DNA of 64,000 nucleotides from Cystobacter fuscus (GTDB lineage Bacteria; Myxococcota; Myxococcia; Myxococcales; Myxococcaceae). Below are positions 39,836 through 49,603 of this stretch, piece by piece. Below the pieces are notes generated by a model. It saw nothing but the letters and a program-made list of their open reading frames with translations. It ran no database searches and had not been told where the DNA came from. Both the position numbers and the translations under genes were made by a program. The stretch covers positions 5,642,001 to 5,706,000 of the forward strand of contig NZ_CP022098.1 of NCBI RefSeq assembly GCF_002305875.1, in the 5' to 3' direction. Numbering within the stretch: the stretch's first letter is position 1; each line of letters begins with the position of its first letter.

Positions 39836-40228
39836 ATGCGTCGCAGCGCTATCGAGTACGTGGAGGCCAAGAACCTCCGTCAGGACGTCACCGCTTTCCA
39901 AACGGGTGACTCGGTTCGAGTTCACTGGAAGATCAAGGAAGGCGACAAGGAGCGCGTGCAGGCCTTCGAGGGTCTCGTGATCCGCAAGACGCGGGGCTAC
40001 AACCGCGCCACCTTCACCGTGCGCAAGGTGTCCTTCGGCGTGGGCGTGGAGCGCATCTTCCCGGTGCACAGCCCCCGCTACGAGAAGATCGAGGTCCTCA
40101 CCCGCGGTCACGTCAACCGCAACCGCCTCTTCTACATCCGCAACCTCAAGGGCAAGGCCTCCCGCGTGGAGAGCCAGGAGGACGCGGAGATGCGCCGCGC
40201 CGCCAAGGCCCACCAGGCCAAGGCCTGA
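39836..40228 (+). CDS. rplS: Ribosomal protein L19
   Basis: 130 residues. [37 protein letters not shown] and YYIRNLKGK-like [14 protein letters not shown]. It lies 122 bases after trmD, then a strong terminator ends the operon. Confidence 0.97.
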   Translation: MRRSAIEYVEAKNLRQDVTAFQTGDSVRVHWKIKEGDKERVQAFEGLVIRKTRGYNRATFTVRKVSFGVGVERIFPVHSPRYEKIEVLTRGHVNRNRLFYIRNLKGKASRVESQEDAEMRRAAKAHQAKA

Positions 40229-40262
40229 GTCGACTCCGGCCTGCCCGGCCGGTCTCTTTTTG

Positions 40263-40294
40263 GGGAGCGCCCGTTCAGGGACGCTCCCTTTTTT
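40263..40294 (+). terminator. Intrinsic terminator after rplS
   Basis: GGGAGCG/CGCTCCC (40263-40269 with 40282-40288) around a 12-base loop, followed by TTTTTT. Confidence 0.9.
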
Positions 40295-40324
40295 CATATC
40301 CGCACGCGCTAGAATGGGGGGCGC

Positions 40325-42271
40325 ATGCACTTCGTTGAGCTCGCCGTCCAGAATGTCCGGGGGTTTTCCCCCGCCGGCCGTTTCGCCCTGAAAACCGGGT
40401 ACTTCGTGCTCAAGCCGCCCACGGCGGAGCCGAGTCCGCTGTCCGGGTTGACACTCGCGTTGCTCTACGCGGATGGCCGAGGCGGGGATGCCGCCTTCTC
40501 CGTCTCCGCGCAGAAGCCGGGCAAGGGCGCCTTGACGTTCGTGGGGCAGGACACGCTCACCTACCGCGTGCTGCGGGAGATGGGCGGAGGGGGCACGCTG
40601 CATCGGCTCAACCCCACCACGAAGCAGCCCGAGCTCGTGACGCAGGACACCGGCGAGGCCAATCAGTTCCTCCGTGGTCAGGCGGGGCTGCCGCCGCGCA
40701 CCACCTTCGAACAGCTCTTCACCCTCCAGGCCGCGCAGCTGCCCTCGCGTCGGCCCCGCTCCGGCGGACGCTCGATGTCCACTCCGGGCATGCCCGCCGC
40801 GAGGACGCTGTCCTCCCCGGGCATGCCCGCCGTGCGGACGAGTTCCTCGTCGGGCCTCGCCGCCGCGCAGTCGGTGCTGCCCGCCTCGGACATCCCCGCC
40901 GCCGAGGCCAGGCAGCGCGAGTTGGAGAAGGAGCTCGTGCTCTGCAAGGAGGTGGACAACCTCCAGTTCGAGGTGGACGGACTCAACTCCCAGGTCTTCA
41001 GCCTGGAGTCGAAGCTGCGCAGCACCGAGCCGCTCAAGGAGAAGGTGCGCGAGGCGGAGGCGCTGTGGAACGCCGAGCCCACCCCCGAGTCCATGGGCCT
41101 GCCCGCGGACATCGTCGCGCGCGCCGAGCGCTATGGCCGGGTCCTCGCCCGGCGCGACGAGGCGCTCGCGCGGTTGATGTCCGAGAAGGAGGTGGCCGAC
41201 GAGGAGGCCGCGCGTCTGCCCGACGTGGAGCCCCTGGTGCGCAACCGCAACTTCTGGATCGCCGTGGGCGTGGGCGTGGCGTGCCTCATCGCCAGCTTCT
41301 TCGTGCCCAAGGCGGTCCGCTACGTGGCGCTGTTGGACGTGCCCGCCTTCGGCTTCGCCGCCGTGCTCGCCCTGCGCTTCGTGGAGGAGCTGCAGGACAA
41401 GGATCGGGTGGCGCGCCGGGGCGAGATGTTCGTCGCGCGCGAGAAGAAGATCGCCGAGGAGTTCGAGGCCGAGGCGGGCCCCGTGCGCAAGGCCATGGAG
41501 GTGTTCGACGTGGACACCCCCCAGGACATCCCCCCGCGCCTGCAGCGCCGCGAGCAGCTCGGTTCCACCGTGGCCGAGCTGCGCACGCAGCTCATCTCCC
41601 AGGAGAAGCACCCCGACTTCATCGACGCCGCAAACCAGCTGCCCATCATCCGCCAGCAGATCGAGCTGCTCAACGCGCAGATCGAGCAGAAGGGCTCCTT
41701 CGTGCGCGACCTGCGCGAGGTGGAGCGCGAGCTGAGCCGGATCAAGGACTCCATCGCGCTCGCGCGCAATCCGCACATGGCCGGGGGTGCCGTGCCGGGC
41801 ATGGAGACGGCCGCCCACGGTCCGCAGGCCCTGGAGGATCCCTCGCCCCAGTTGCTGGGGCTCGCCGGAGATCTGCTCGCCACGGACATCCAGGCCGTCA
41901 TGGGGCTCGCCCGGGAGCGGTGCGTGCAGTACTTCAGCGCGCTCACCGAGCGCCGCTACACCGGCGTGGAGTGGGATCGGGATGGACGCACCTCCGTGCT
42001 CGGGGCCTCGGGCCGGCGCCTGCCGCTGAGCGAGCTGCCTCCTCGCGAGGTGGATCTCTTCTTCCTGAGCCTCCGGCTGACGTTGGTGGAGAAGGTGTGC
42101 GCCCGCGTGAAGCTGCCGCTCATCGTCGAGGACGCCTTCATCGGCGTGGACGAGTCCCGGCTGCCCCTGCTCGGCCGGATGCTCAAGCACCTGGGCACGA
42201 TCACGCAGGTGCTCCACGTCACGCCGCTCGCGGGCTTCCCGCAGCTGTCGGACGGGACTGTCAATCTGTAG
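40325..42271 (+). CDS. SMC/YhaN-like coiled-coil membrane protein lacking a Walker A motif
   Basis: 648 residues. The first 140 resemble the N-terminal lobe of SMC/Rad50-type ATPases (LAVQNVRGF...), but where the P-loop should be (residues 31-42) the sequence is KPPTAEPSPLSG, with no GKS/T. A Q-loop-like FTLQAAQLP remains. Coiled coil (190-260), two membrane helices (about 310-350), more coiled coil (370-480), then a C-terminal lobe with an ABC-like signature (LSELPPREVDLFFLSLRL) and Walker B (LPLIVEDAFIGVDESR). Residues 148-180 hold two copies of a PGMPAxRT unit. Function unknown; ATP hydrolysis is doubtful. Confidence 0.65.
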   Translation: MHFVELAVQNVRGFSPAGRFALKTGYFVLKPPTAEPSPLSGLTLALLYADGRGGDAAFSVSAQKPGKGALTFVGQDTLTYRVLREMGGGGTLHRLNPTTKQPELVTQDTGEANQFLRGQAGLPPRTTFEQLFTLQAAQLPSRRPRSGGRSMSTPGMPAARTLSSPGMPAVRTSSSSGLAAAQSVLPASDIPAAEARQRELEKELVLCKEVDNLQFEVDGLNSQVFSLESKLRSTEPLKEKVREAEALWNAEPTPESMGLPADIVARAERYGRVLARRDEALARLMSEKEVADEEAARLPDVEPLVRNRNFWIAVGVGVACLIASFFVPKAVRYVALLDVPAFGFAAVLALRFVEELQDKDRVARRGEMFVAREKKIAEEFEAEAGPVRKAMEVFDVDTPQDIPPRLQRREQLGSTVAELRTQLISQEKHPDFIDAANQLPIIRQQIELLNAQIEQKGSFVRDLREVERELSRIKDSIALARNPHMAGGAVPGMETAAHGPQALEDPSPQLLGLAGDLLATDIQAVMGLARERCVQYFSALTERRYTGVEWDRDGRTSVLGASGRRLPLSELPPREVDLFFLSLRLTLVEKVCARVKLPLIVEDAFIGVDESRLPLLGRMLKHLGTITQVLHVTPLAGFPQLSDGTVNL

Positions 42272-42313
42272 CGCACGAGGCCCCGAGAGGCGGGGCCGCC
42301 GGGGAGGGTGGGG

Positions 42314-42697
42314 ATGGAGCGGGAAGGGACGAGGGGCGAGCGCAAGCAGTACGGGGACGAGGGCGAGGAGGCCGCGGTGCGCTTCCTGGAGACCCAGGGC
42401 TATCGGGTGCGGGCGCGCAACTACGCGTGCCGCCACGGAGAGCTGGACGTGGTGGCCGAACGCGGGGATACCGTGTGCTTCGTGGAGGTGCGGATGCGCT
42501 CCACGGCGGTGTGGGGAGACCCTTCCCACACGGTGTCCTTCGCCAAGCAGCGCAGGGTCGTGAAGGCGGCCATGCACTACCTGATGGCGCACGGCGTGCG
42601 AGATCGGGAGCTGCGCTTCGATGTCATCTCGGTGGTGGGCCGCGGCGAGCGCGCGACGGTGGAGCACCTGCCGGGCGCCTTCGACGCCGGCATGTGA
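42314..42697 (+). CDS. YraN/UPF0102 family protein (endonuclease fold)
   Basis: 127 residues. A small restriction-endonuclease-like fold with GELDVVAERGDTVCFVEVRMR, matching the GExDxxA...FVEVK catalytic pattern. Role in DNA repair or uptake is suspected in the family but not established. GGAGGG before ATG 42314. rsmI follows after eight bases. Confidence 0.88.
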   Translation: MEREGTRGERKQYGDEGEEAAVRFLETQGYRVRARNYACRHGELDVVAERGDTVCFVEVRMRSTAVWGDPSHTVSFAKQRRVVKAAMHYLMAHGVRDRELRFDVISVVGRGERATVEHLPGAFDAGM

Positions 42698-42705
42698 GGC
42701 TGTCG

Positions 42706-43536
42706 ATGTCGGGAACGCTCTATCTGGTGGCCACGCCCATCGGGAACCTGGGGGACGTGTCCTCGCGGGCACTCGAGACGCTGCGGCAGGTGGCCTTCGT
42801 GGCCTGCGAGGACACGCGGCACTCGCGCGTGTTGTTGGAGCACTTCGGCATCGCCGCGGACACGGTGAGCCTGCCCGCCTTCGCCGAGGGCCAGCGCGCC
42901 GGTCGCATCCTGGATCGGCTGGTGGCCGGCGAGGACTGCGCGCTGGTGACGGACGCGGGCAGCCCCGGTATCAGCGATCCCGGCGAGAAGCTGGTGGCCG
43001 AGGCGCTCGAGCGCGGCGTGAAGGTGGTGCCCGTGCCCGGTCCCACGGCGTTGGTGGCGGCCTTGAGTGCCTCGGGCCTGCCCACCGGGCGCTTCCACTT
43101 CCTGGGCTTCCTGCCGCGCAAGGGCCCCGAGCGCCAGGCCATGCTGGAAGAGGTGGCCCCTCTGTCCGCCACGCTCGCCCTCTACGAGTCACCGCGCCGA
43201 CTGGCCGAGACGCTCTCCGACTTGCGCGACGCGCTGGGCGAGCGGCGCGCGGTGGTGGCGCGCGAGTTGACCAAGGTGCACGAGGAGTTCGCTCGCGGCA
43301 CGCTCGGCTCGTTGGGCGAGCGCTACGCGGCCGAGGAGCCCCGGGGAGAGGTGGTGGTGTTGGTGGAGGGGCGCACCGGCGAGCACCGCTGGAGCGAGGA
43401 GGAGCTGCTGCGTGCGCTGGAGGCGGGGCTCGGCCGGGGCGACAAGCTCAAGCCCCTGAGCACCGAGCTGGCCCGCCGCGCCGGTTGGTCCGGTCAGGAC
43501 GTGTACCGGCTCGGACTCGGGCTCAAGAAGCGCTGA
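42706..43536 (+). CDS. rsmI: 16S rRNA (cytidine1402-2'-O)-methyltransferase
   Basis: 276 residues. Tetrapyrrole-methylase fold: LVATPIGNLGDVS, CEDTRHSRVLL, TDAGSPGISDPG and YESPRRL. It works with RsmH on the decoding centre. Start ATG at 42706 coincides with the homology start. Ends 11 bases from a convergent gene with no terminator in between. Confidence 0.95.
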   Translation: MSGTLYLVATPIGNLGDVSSRALETLRQVAFVACEDTRHSRVLLEHFGIAADTVSLPAFAEGQRAGRILDRLVAGEDCALVTDAGSPGISDPGEKLVAEALERGVKVVPVPGPTALVAALSASGLPTGRFHFLGFLPRKGPERQAMLEEVAPLSATLALYESPRRLAETLSDLRDALGERRAVVARELTKVHEEFARGTLGSLGERYAAEEPRGEVVVLVEGRTGEHRWSEEELLRALEAGLGRGDKLKPLSTELARRAGWSGQDVYRLGLGLKKR

Positions 43537-43547
43537 AGGCGCCTCTT

Positions 43548-44771
43548 TCAGAAGGTGAAGTTGATCGTCGCGCTGAAGTGCAGATCCCTGCTCCCGACGG
43601 CGTAGAAGCGCCCCCCGGGCTGATCCCAGGTGGGATTGAAGTTGGGATTGCGGTCCTCCGGCTTGTTGGCGACGTCCAGGAAGTCCACCTTGCCATCGTC
43701 GTTGGTGTCCCGGCCCACGGACTCGGCCGTGAGGGCGTGGTCCGTGTTGTAGAGGAACGAGGCCGTGCCGCGGAACGAGATGTACTCGTTGAGCTGGAAC
43801 GTCGCGCCGAGCTGTCCTCCCAACTGGAGGTACTCCGAGGAGTAGAGCAGCTTGCCCAACGCACCGCTCAGCTCGTTGTAGTAGCGGCCCGCGGACACGA
43901 AGTTGCTCACGACGCGCGCGTCCAGCTTGAGCATGCGCGCGGACCGGTCTCCAACCTGGAACTCCGAGCCCATCGTCACGCCCACCACGTGCGGCGCCTG
44001 GATGCCGGTCTCTCCTCGGCTCCACCCGGGCTTGCCACAGTTCTCCGGGGTGCCCATGCCCAAGGTGTTGTCGCAGTTGGAGTAGGCAAACGGGCCGCGG
44101 ACCGGGATGGTGTAGGCCACATTGAAGTAGGGCTCGGCCAAGCCGATCTTCCGCGAGAGCGCCGTGGACAGAGTGTACTTGTGCACCCGGTCCCCGACCG
44201 TCGTGCGGTCGGTCGCCGCGGTGTCGTAGCTCGGATCGAACGCCGGAGCCGTGGGCGCCTCGTAGTTGAGGCGCGCCACCCACGTGGGCTTGGTGTCGTC
44301 CTTGCGCTGGTTGAAGATGGCCCACCCAAGGCCGAAGCGCGCGTTGCCCAGACCCCAGCGGTACACTCGCAGACCCCTGGAGAGGTCGATGTCGGAGATG
44401 TCCGCGCGTGGGCCTTGCTCGGCTCTCGGGCGGTTCCAGTACTCGTTCTGCAGGAGCACCAGCGGTAGGCCGAAGGAGAACTCCACGTCCCGGGAGATAC
44501 CCACCGCCAGGTCGAGGTTCAGCCGGGCCTCGTATCGCCCGTACTCCAACGCATCGCGGAGCTGGGGCGTGGCACTGCCGTCGGGAGTGGCGACGGACGT
44601 CTCGCGCACGATCCTCGAGTTGCGCTGTGCGTACTCGACGCCCGCGTCGATGAAGAGCCCGAAGGGATCATCATCCTCGAAGGAAGAAGCGACGCGGGTG
44701 ATGTCCGCCGCCGTGGCGGCGAAGGGCACCCCCAGCGTCAGGACGGCGGCAACGGCGCGAAGCCTGGACAT
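43548..44771 (-). CDS. Outer-membrane beta-barrel protein candidate
   Basis: 407 residues with a signal peptide (cleavage near ATA-AD), many alternating amphipathic strands and a C-terminal aromatic (INFTF), the signature recognised by the BAM complex. A loop near residue 360 contains DTNDDGKVDFLD, a canonical 12-residue calcium-binding (EF-hand/dockerin) loop. Start ATG at 44769-44771 has a near-perfect GGAGGT site. Cargo or ligand unknown; it may be a porin or structural barrel. Confidence 0.7.
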   Translation of the reverse strand: MSRLRAVAAVLTLGVPFAATAADITRVASSFEDDDPFGLFIDAGVEYAQRNSRIVRETSVATPDGSATPQLRDALEYGRYEARLNLDLAVGISRDVEFSFGLPLVLLQNEYWNRPRAEQGPRADISDIDLSRGLRVYRWGLGNARFGLGWAIFNQRKDDTKPTWVARLNYEAPTAPAFDPSYDTAATDRTTVGDRVHKYTLSTALSRKIGLAEPYFNVAYTIPVRGPFAYSNCDNTLGMGTPENCGKPGWSRGETGIQAPHVVGVTMGSEFQVGDRSARMLKLDARVVSNFVSAGRYYNELSGALGKLLYSSEYLQLGGQLGATFQLNEYISFRGTASFLYNTDHALTAESVGRDTNDDGKVDFLDVANKPEDRNPNFNPTWDQPGGRFYAVGSRDLHFSATINFTF

Positions 44772-44848
44772 CCGACCTCCGTTAATCACACCCCCCGGCA
44801 AGCACACCCAACCGCCTAACCCCCGGGAAATGTTGAGAAATTTCGGGG

Positions 44849-44877
44849 ACGCTAGCCGCCGGGCACGGGGGTGTCAA
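44849..44877 (-). promoter_or_regulatory. Promoter of the beta-barrel gene
   Basis: Minus strand TTGACA (44872-44877), 17-base spacer, TAGCGT (44849-44854). It predicts a leader of about 70 bases that ends in the GGAGGT ribosome site. Confidence 0.6.
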
Positions 44878-44890
44878 GAAACGGATGCGG

Positions 44891-46015
44891 TCAATTGCCC
44901 GCGCCCCCCGAGCCGGCCATCGCCGTGGCCCCGAGCAGCCCCTCCTGCCGGCGCATCTCGGTCTCGAAGGCGGCGCGCTGGGACGCCGGGAGCGAGCGCC
45001 GGTAGGTGCGGTGGTTCTCGTAGGGGTCCAGGATGCGCTCGTTGGCGGCCTCGAGCTGGTAGTGCAGGTGAGGCGCGAAGGAGCGGCCGCTGTTGCCGCT
45101 GCGGCCCAGCACGCTGCCCACCGCGATCCGGTCTCCCACCTTGAGCGAGCGCGGCAGCTCGTCCATGTGCAGGAAGAGGGCGTGGCGGTGCTTGCCGCCC
45201 ACCTCCTCGAGGTCGATGCAGTTGCCGTTGAAGCGGAAGGCCCAGTTCTTGCGCCGGACAATCCCGGTGAAGGGCGCCTTGATGGGCGTGCCCACGGGCG
45301 TCTTGAAGTCCACGCCCTTGTGCTTGCGGCCATCGCGCAGGAGCGACGTCACCTGCTCGTAGTCGTCCAGGGGCGAATTCACCAGGCGCAGCTCCAGCTC
45401 CTCGCCGCTCGGCAGGTAGTAGCGGGCGTTCTTGTCGCTCGCGGCCTGGAAGCGGTAGGCGCGGTGCGTCTGGCCCGTCTTGCCGCTGGAGAAGCGCACC
45501 GCGTGCACGAGGGGCTCCTCGTTGGAGCGCACCTCATAGAGCACGTCCAGGGTGTCCCCGCGGCGGATGTCTCCCGGCACGTCCACCCACCACACCAACG
45601 TGCGCGTCACCACCTGGGCGAGCGCGGGACCCACGGCCGCTCCGGCCGCCGCGACGACGGCCGTCTCCAACGGGCCCTCCACGCGGATGGTGGCTCGCGA
45701 CAGCTCGCCGGGGACGGCGGGCACCGCGCCCGGGGGTGGGGTGGCGGGTATTGGATCCACCGTCGTGGGGGCCAGGGGAGGCACGTCGGGGTTGGTCGAA
45801 GACGGAGTGGCGGCGAGCGCCCCGGCCTTCGCGGGATCCTCGGCCCCAGCCTTCTCGGGGGAGTCCCCGGCATCGGCCGAGGGCGGCGAGGCGGGCCGGT
45901 GCTTCCACCACCACACGCCTCCGGTGCACAGACCCAGAAGCAATGAGAGACCTATCACCGGCCCCAGGGGGCTTTTCTTCGGTTGAGGTCCAAGGGTGGG
46001 AAGAGGCGGCCGCAT
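44891..46015 (-). CDS. Membrane-anchored M23-family metallopeptidase
   Basis: 374 residues. One N-terminal membrane helix (about 17-37), a Pro/Ala-rich linker to about 105, a mixed domain, then a LytM/M23 domain with HKGVDFKTP (zinc His and Asp), a conserved tyrosine-free core and HLHYQL (HxH). The zinc set looks complete, so it should cleave peptidoglycan cross-links or activate amidases. It follows the NtrC-type gene by 79 bases on the same strand. Confidence 0.88.
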   Translation of the reverse strand: MRPPLPTLGPQPKKSPLGPVIGLSLLLGLCTGGVWWWKHRPASPPSADAGDSPEKAGAEDPAKAGALAATPSSTNPDVPPLAPTTVDPIPATPPPGAVPAVPGELSRATIRVEGPLETAVVAAAGAAVGPALAQVVTRTLVWWVDVPGDIRRGDTLDVLYEVRSNEEPLVHAVRFSSGKTGQTHRAYRFQAASDKNARYYLPSGEELELRLVNSPLDDYEQVTSLLRDGRKHKGVDFKTPVGTPIKAPFTGIVRRKNWAFRFNGNCIDLEEVGGKHRHALFLHMDELPRSLKVGDRIAVGSVLGRSGNSGRSFAPHLHYQLEAANERILDPYENHRTYRRSLPASQRAAFETEMRRQEGLLGATAMAGSGGAGN

Positions 46016-46094
46016 TCAGGCTCCCAGAGGGTGAAGAGGGGGGTGGCGCGGGGACCGGAACCGTTGATTTCGCGGCGATATTTCGCCACCGGCC

Positions 46095-47510
46095 TCAGTC
46101 CTCGGAGCCGTCATCCCGCCCATCTTGGGCGGTCGTGTCGCGCAGGCCAAATTCCTTCATTTTCGTTTGAAGGGACTTGCGGCTGATTTGCAGCAATCGG
46201 GCCGCCCGGGTGACGTTGCCGCCTGTCTCCTCGAGGGCCTTGGTGATGAGATCCTTCTCCAGCTCGGCCGCCTTCATGCGGACGATGTCCTTGAGGCCCC
46301 CTTCGCCCGGAGGCGTCTCCGCGAGAGCGGCCGGGGAGGCGGGCACTGGAGAGGAGGCCTGGCGCACCGGCTCGGGCAGATCCTTCGCGGTGATGAGCGG
46401 CCCATCGGCGAAGAGCAGCACGCGCTCGATGAGGTTCTCCAGCTCGCGGATGTTGCCGGGCCAGTTGTAGGCCTGCAGCAGCACGAGCGCGTCGTCGGCG
46501 ATGCCCTCGATCTTCTTGTTGAGCTTGCGGTTGTACTTCTCCACGAAGTGCGTCGCGAGCATGCGGATGTCGCCCCGGCGCTCGCGCAGGGCGGGCAGGG
46601 TGATGGGCACCACCGCGAGCCGGTAGTAGAGATCCTTGCGGAAGCGTCCGGCCTCGATCTCCGCCTGCAGGTCGCGGTTGGTGGCGGCGATGAGGCGCAC
46701 GTCCACGCGCGTCGTCTTGATGCCGCCCACGCGCTCGAACTCGCCCTCCTGGAGCGCGCGCAGGAGCTTCACCTGCATCTCCACGGGAATCTCGCCGATC
46801 TCGTCGAGGAAGAGCGTGCCCCCGTCGGCCAGCTCGAAGCGGCCGGGCTTGGAGGTGACGGCGCCGGTGAAGGCCCCGCGCTCGTAGCCGAACAGCTCGG
46901 ACTCCAGGAGGTTGTGGGGGATGGCGGCGCAGTTGATCTTGATGAACGGCTTGTCCCGGCGGCTGGAGGCGCCGTGCAGCGCGGAGGCGATGAGCTCCTT
47001 GCCCGTGCCGCTCTCGCCGGTGATGAGGACGGTGGAGGGGGTGTCCGCCACCTTGTCGATGATCTTGAAGACGTCCTGGAGCTGGGGCGACTCGCCGATG
47101 ATGGCGGCGCGGGCCTTGGCATCCGCGCGCACCGAGCGCTGGGCCACGACGTGGGCCTTGGCGGCCTTGGCGATGGCGGCCGAGAGCTCGGATTGATCGA
47201 AGGGCTTGGTGACGTAGTCGAAGGCGCCCGCCTTGATGGCCTCGACGGCGGAGTCCACGGTGCCGTGAGCGGTGATGATGATGACGGGCACGTCGGGGTT
47301 GGCGGCGTTGACGGCGCGCAGGACCTCCATGCCGCCGGCCTTGGGCATGACGAGGTCGGTCACCACGATGTCGGCGCCGTTCTTGTGGAACTCGGCGAGG
47401 CCCTGCTCGCCATCGGCCGCGACGGTGACGTCGAAGCCGTCCCGGCGCAGCATGGCGGCGAGCACCTTGCGGAGGTTCGTCTCGTCGTCGATGACCAGTA
47501 CTTTGGGCAT
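46095..47510 (-). CDS. NtrC-type sigma-54-dependent response regulator
   Basis: 471 residues. Receiver domain 1-120 with acidic pocket (IDDE), phospho-acceptor Asp52 (TDLVMP) and the TKPFD lysine. AAA+ domain about 140-375 with P-loop GESGTGKE and the sigma-54 contact loop GAFTGA. Fis-type helix-turn-helix at the end ([20 protein letters not shown]). No sensor kinase is adjacent, so the partner is unknown. ATG at 47508-47510 starts the receiver. Divergent from murJ. Confidence 0.93.
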   Translation of the reverse strand: MPKVLVIDDETNLRKVLAAMLRRDGFDVTVAADGEQGLAEFHKNGADIVVTDLVMPKAGGMEVLRAVNAANPDVPVIIITAHGTVDSAVEAIKAGAFDYVTKPFDQSELSAAIAKAAKAHVVAQRSVRADAKARAAIIGESPQLQDVFKIIDKVADTPSTVLITGESGTGKELIASALHGASSRRDKPFIKINCAAIPHNLLESELFGYERGAFTGAVTSKPGRFELADGGTLFLDEIGEIPVEMQVKLLRALQEGEFERVGGIKTTRVDVRLIAATNRDLQAEIEAGRFRKDLYYRLAVVPITLPALRERRGDIRMLATHFVEKYNRKLNKKIEGIADDALVLLQAYNWPGNIRELENLIERVLLFADGPLITAKDLPEPVRQASSPVPASPAALAETPPGEGGLKDIVRMKAAELEKDLITKALEETGGNVTRAARLLQISRKSLQTKMKEFGLRDTTAQDGRDDGSED

Positions 47511-47649
47511 GGGAGGTCGCGGCGCCGGGGGGCCGACGCGAAGCGGTTGACCATCGCGGTCCGTTGGGGGGAGCGTCAAGGGAAACCCGGGGGGGCAAGG
47601 GAGTTCGGGCTTCAAGCCCGTGAAGGCGTCGACATAGAGTGCGGCCGTC

Positions 47650-49353
47650 TTGACCGTTCCCTCTCCTGGCTCCGAAGCTCCCGTCTCCTCTCCTCCTCCT
47701 CGTCCCACAGTACAGGGTCGCGCCGCCAAGGGCGGTGGCGCGCTGTTCGTCGCCGCGGGCATCCTGGCCTCGAAGCTGGTGGGCCTGGTGCGCGAGGTCT
47801 TCATCGCCTACTTCCTGGGCAATGGGATGGCGGCGGGCGTGTTCAAGGCGGCGCTGCGCATCCCCAACTTCCTGCAGAACCTCTTTGGCGAGGGGGTGCT
47901 GTCCGGCTCCTTCATTCCCGTGTACGCCGGGCTGCTCGGCAAGGGGGACGAGAAGGAGGCGGACCAGGTGGCGGGCGCGGTGTTCGGCCTGCTCGCGCTG
48001 ACCACCGCGGTGATGGTGGCGCTGGGCATGCTGGCCACGCCGCTCTTCGTGGACACCATCGCCGCGGGCTTCGAGGGGGAGGCGCGGCGGATGACCATCC
48101 GGCTGGTGCGCATCCTCTTTCCCGGCACGGGCCTGCTGGTGATGTCCGCGTGGTGCCTGGGCGTGCTCAACAGCCACCGCAAGTTCTTCCTGTCCTACGT
48201 GGCCCCGGTGGTGTGGAACCTGGCCATCGTCACCTCGCTGGTGGGCGCGGGGCTGAGCGGGCTCGCCGAGGAGTCCCTGGTGGTGGTGCTCTCCTACGGC
48301 GTGGTGGTGGGCTGTGCCCTGCAGTTCCTCGTGCAGGTGCCCTCGGTGTTGCGGGTGCTCGGCCACTTCCGGCCCCACCTGTCCACGGCGAGCGAGTCCG
48401 TGCGCCAGGTGCTGCGCAGCTTCGCCACGGTGGTGCTCGGCCGCGGCGTGGTGCAGATCAGCGCCTACGTCGACACGTCCTACGCCTCGCTCATCGCCGT
48501 CCGGGCGCTGTCCACGCTCACCTACGCGCAGACCCTCTACCTCATTCCGGTGAGCCTCTTCGGCATGGCGATCTCCGCGGCGGAACTGCCGGAGATGTCC
48601 CGCGCGGCCGGGGCGGGCGAGGCCGTGGCGGGCAAGCTGCACGCGCGGCTGGAGGCGGGCTCGCGCCGCATCGCCTTCTTCGTGGTGCCCTCGGCGGCGG
48701 CGCTGCTCTTCATCGGCGACGTGGTGGCGGCGGCGCTCTTCCAGTGGGGCCGGTTCACCGCCGCGGACACGCGCTACCTCTGGTACGTGCTGATGGGGGC
48801 CTCGCTGGGCCTGGCCGCCTCGGCGCTGGGGCGCCTGTACGCCTCGACCTTCTACGCCCTCAAGGACACGCGCACGCCCCTGCGCTTCGCCACGCTGCGC
48901 GTGGTGCTGGGCGCCGCCCTGGCCTGGTTCCTGGCGCTGCGGCTGCCGGGGCTGCTCGGCCTGCCCTCCCAGTTGGGCGCGGCCTTCCTGCCCCTGGCCG
49001 GGGGGCTGATGGCCTGGTTCGAGGCGCTGATGCTGCGGCGCACGCTCGCCTCCCTGATTGGTCCCGTGCCCCCGCCCGAGGGGATGGTGAAGCTGTGGGG
49101 AGCGGCGCTCGCGGCGGGTCTGACGGGCCTGGGCGTCAAGGTGGCGCTGACCCACCTGCTGGGTCCCACCCCCCGGGTCCTGACGGAGTGGGGAGGGAGC
49201 GTCCTGCCTCCGCCCCACCTGCACCCGGTGCTCGTCTTCCCCCTGGTGGTGCTGCCCTTTGGCCTCGTCTACTTCGCCCTCACCAGCGCCCTGGGCGTCC
49301 CCGAGGCCAGGGCGGTGCTCCAGCGGGTGTTGCGGCGCAAACGATCCGCCTAG
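47650..49353 (+). CDS. murJ: Lipid II flippase MurJ
   Basis: 567 residues with about 14 membrane segments. [20 protein letters not shown]-like [25 protein letters not shown] and YASFYAL-like [15 protein letters not shown] are hallmark segments. It flips lipid II for peptidoglycan synthesis. The start is TTG at 47650 with no ribosome site visible; the Pro-rich first 25 residues make an internal start possible. Confidence 0.92.
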   Translation: MTVPSPGSEAPVSSPPPRPTVQGRAAKGGGALFVAAGILASKLVGLVREVFIAYFLGNGMAAGVFKAALRIPNFLQNLFGEGVLSGSFIPVYAGLLGKGDEKEADQVAGAVFGLLALTTAVMVALGMLATPLFVDTIAAGFEGEARRMTIRLVRILFPGTGLLVMSAWCLGVLNSHRKFFLSYVAPVVWNLAIVTSLVGAGLSGLAEESLVVVLSYGVVVGCALQFLVQVPSVLRVLGHFRPHLSTASESVRQVLRSFATVVLGRGVVQISAYVDTSYASLIAVRALSTLTYAQTLYLIPVSLFGMAISAAELPEMSRAAGAGEAVAGKLHARLEAGSRRIAFFVVPSAAALLFIGDVVAAALFQWGRFTAADTRYLWYVLMGASLGLAASALGRLYASTFYALKDTRTPLRFATLRVVLGAALAWFLALRLPGLLGLPSQLGAAFLPLAGGLMAWFEALMLRRTLASLIGPVPPPEGMVKLWGAALAAGLTGLGVKVALTHLLGPTPRVLTEWGGSVLPPPHLHPVLVFPLVVLPFGLVYFALTSALGVPEARAVLQRVLRRKRSA

Positions 49354-49603
49354 GCCATGCCCCGCTCGCCTGGAGTCCGGGGGCGGGTGCGGAGCAGGCG
49401 GGCATGCCCCCTCGGGGAGGGGGAGGGATGGACCTCGTGTCCGCCCGCGTTATGGGGGGATTCAAGGCCGGAGTGCGGAAGATGACCAGATGCGTCTTCC
49501 GTCCAGACACGGCGCGTGTGTAGAGTGCGCCGCCTTTTTCCCCCAGCGGGGGGGCATGGTCCCCCAGCGCTGGATTTCGATTTCGTTCAGGAAGGTCCCC
49601 GCA

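Noticed and set aside
39578-42772. 1,064-codon minus-strand frame over trmD, rplS and the SMC-like gene
   Set aside because: Shadow of conserved genes; low-complexity composition.
46125-49523. 1,132-codon plus-strand frame spanning the NtrC-type gene and murJ
   Set aside because: It runs antisense to the NtrC gene and out of frame with murJ; both of those have full family motifs.
47635-49533. Shared TAGAGTGCG word upstream of murJ and the S1 gene, considered a common promoter element
   Set aside because: No matching -35 element at a sensible distance in either case.
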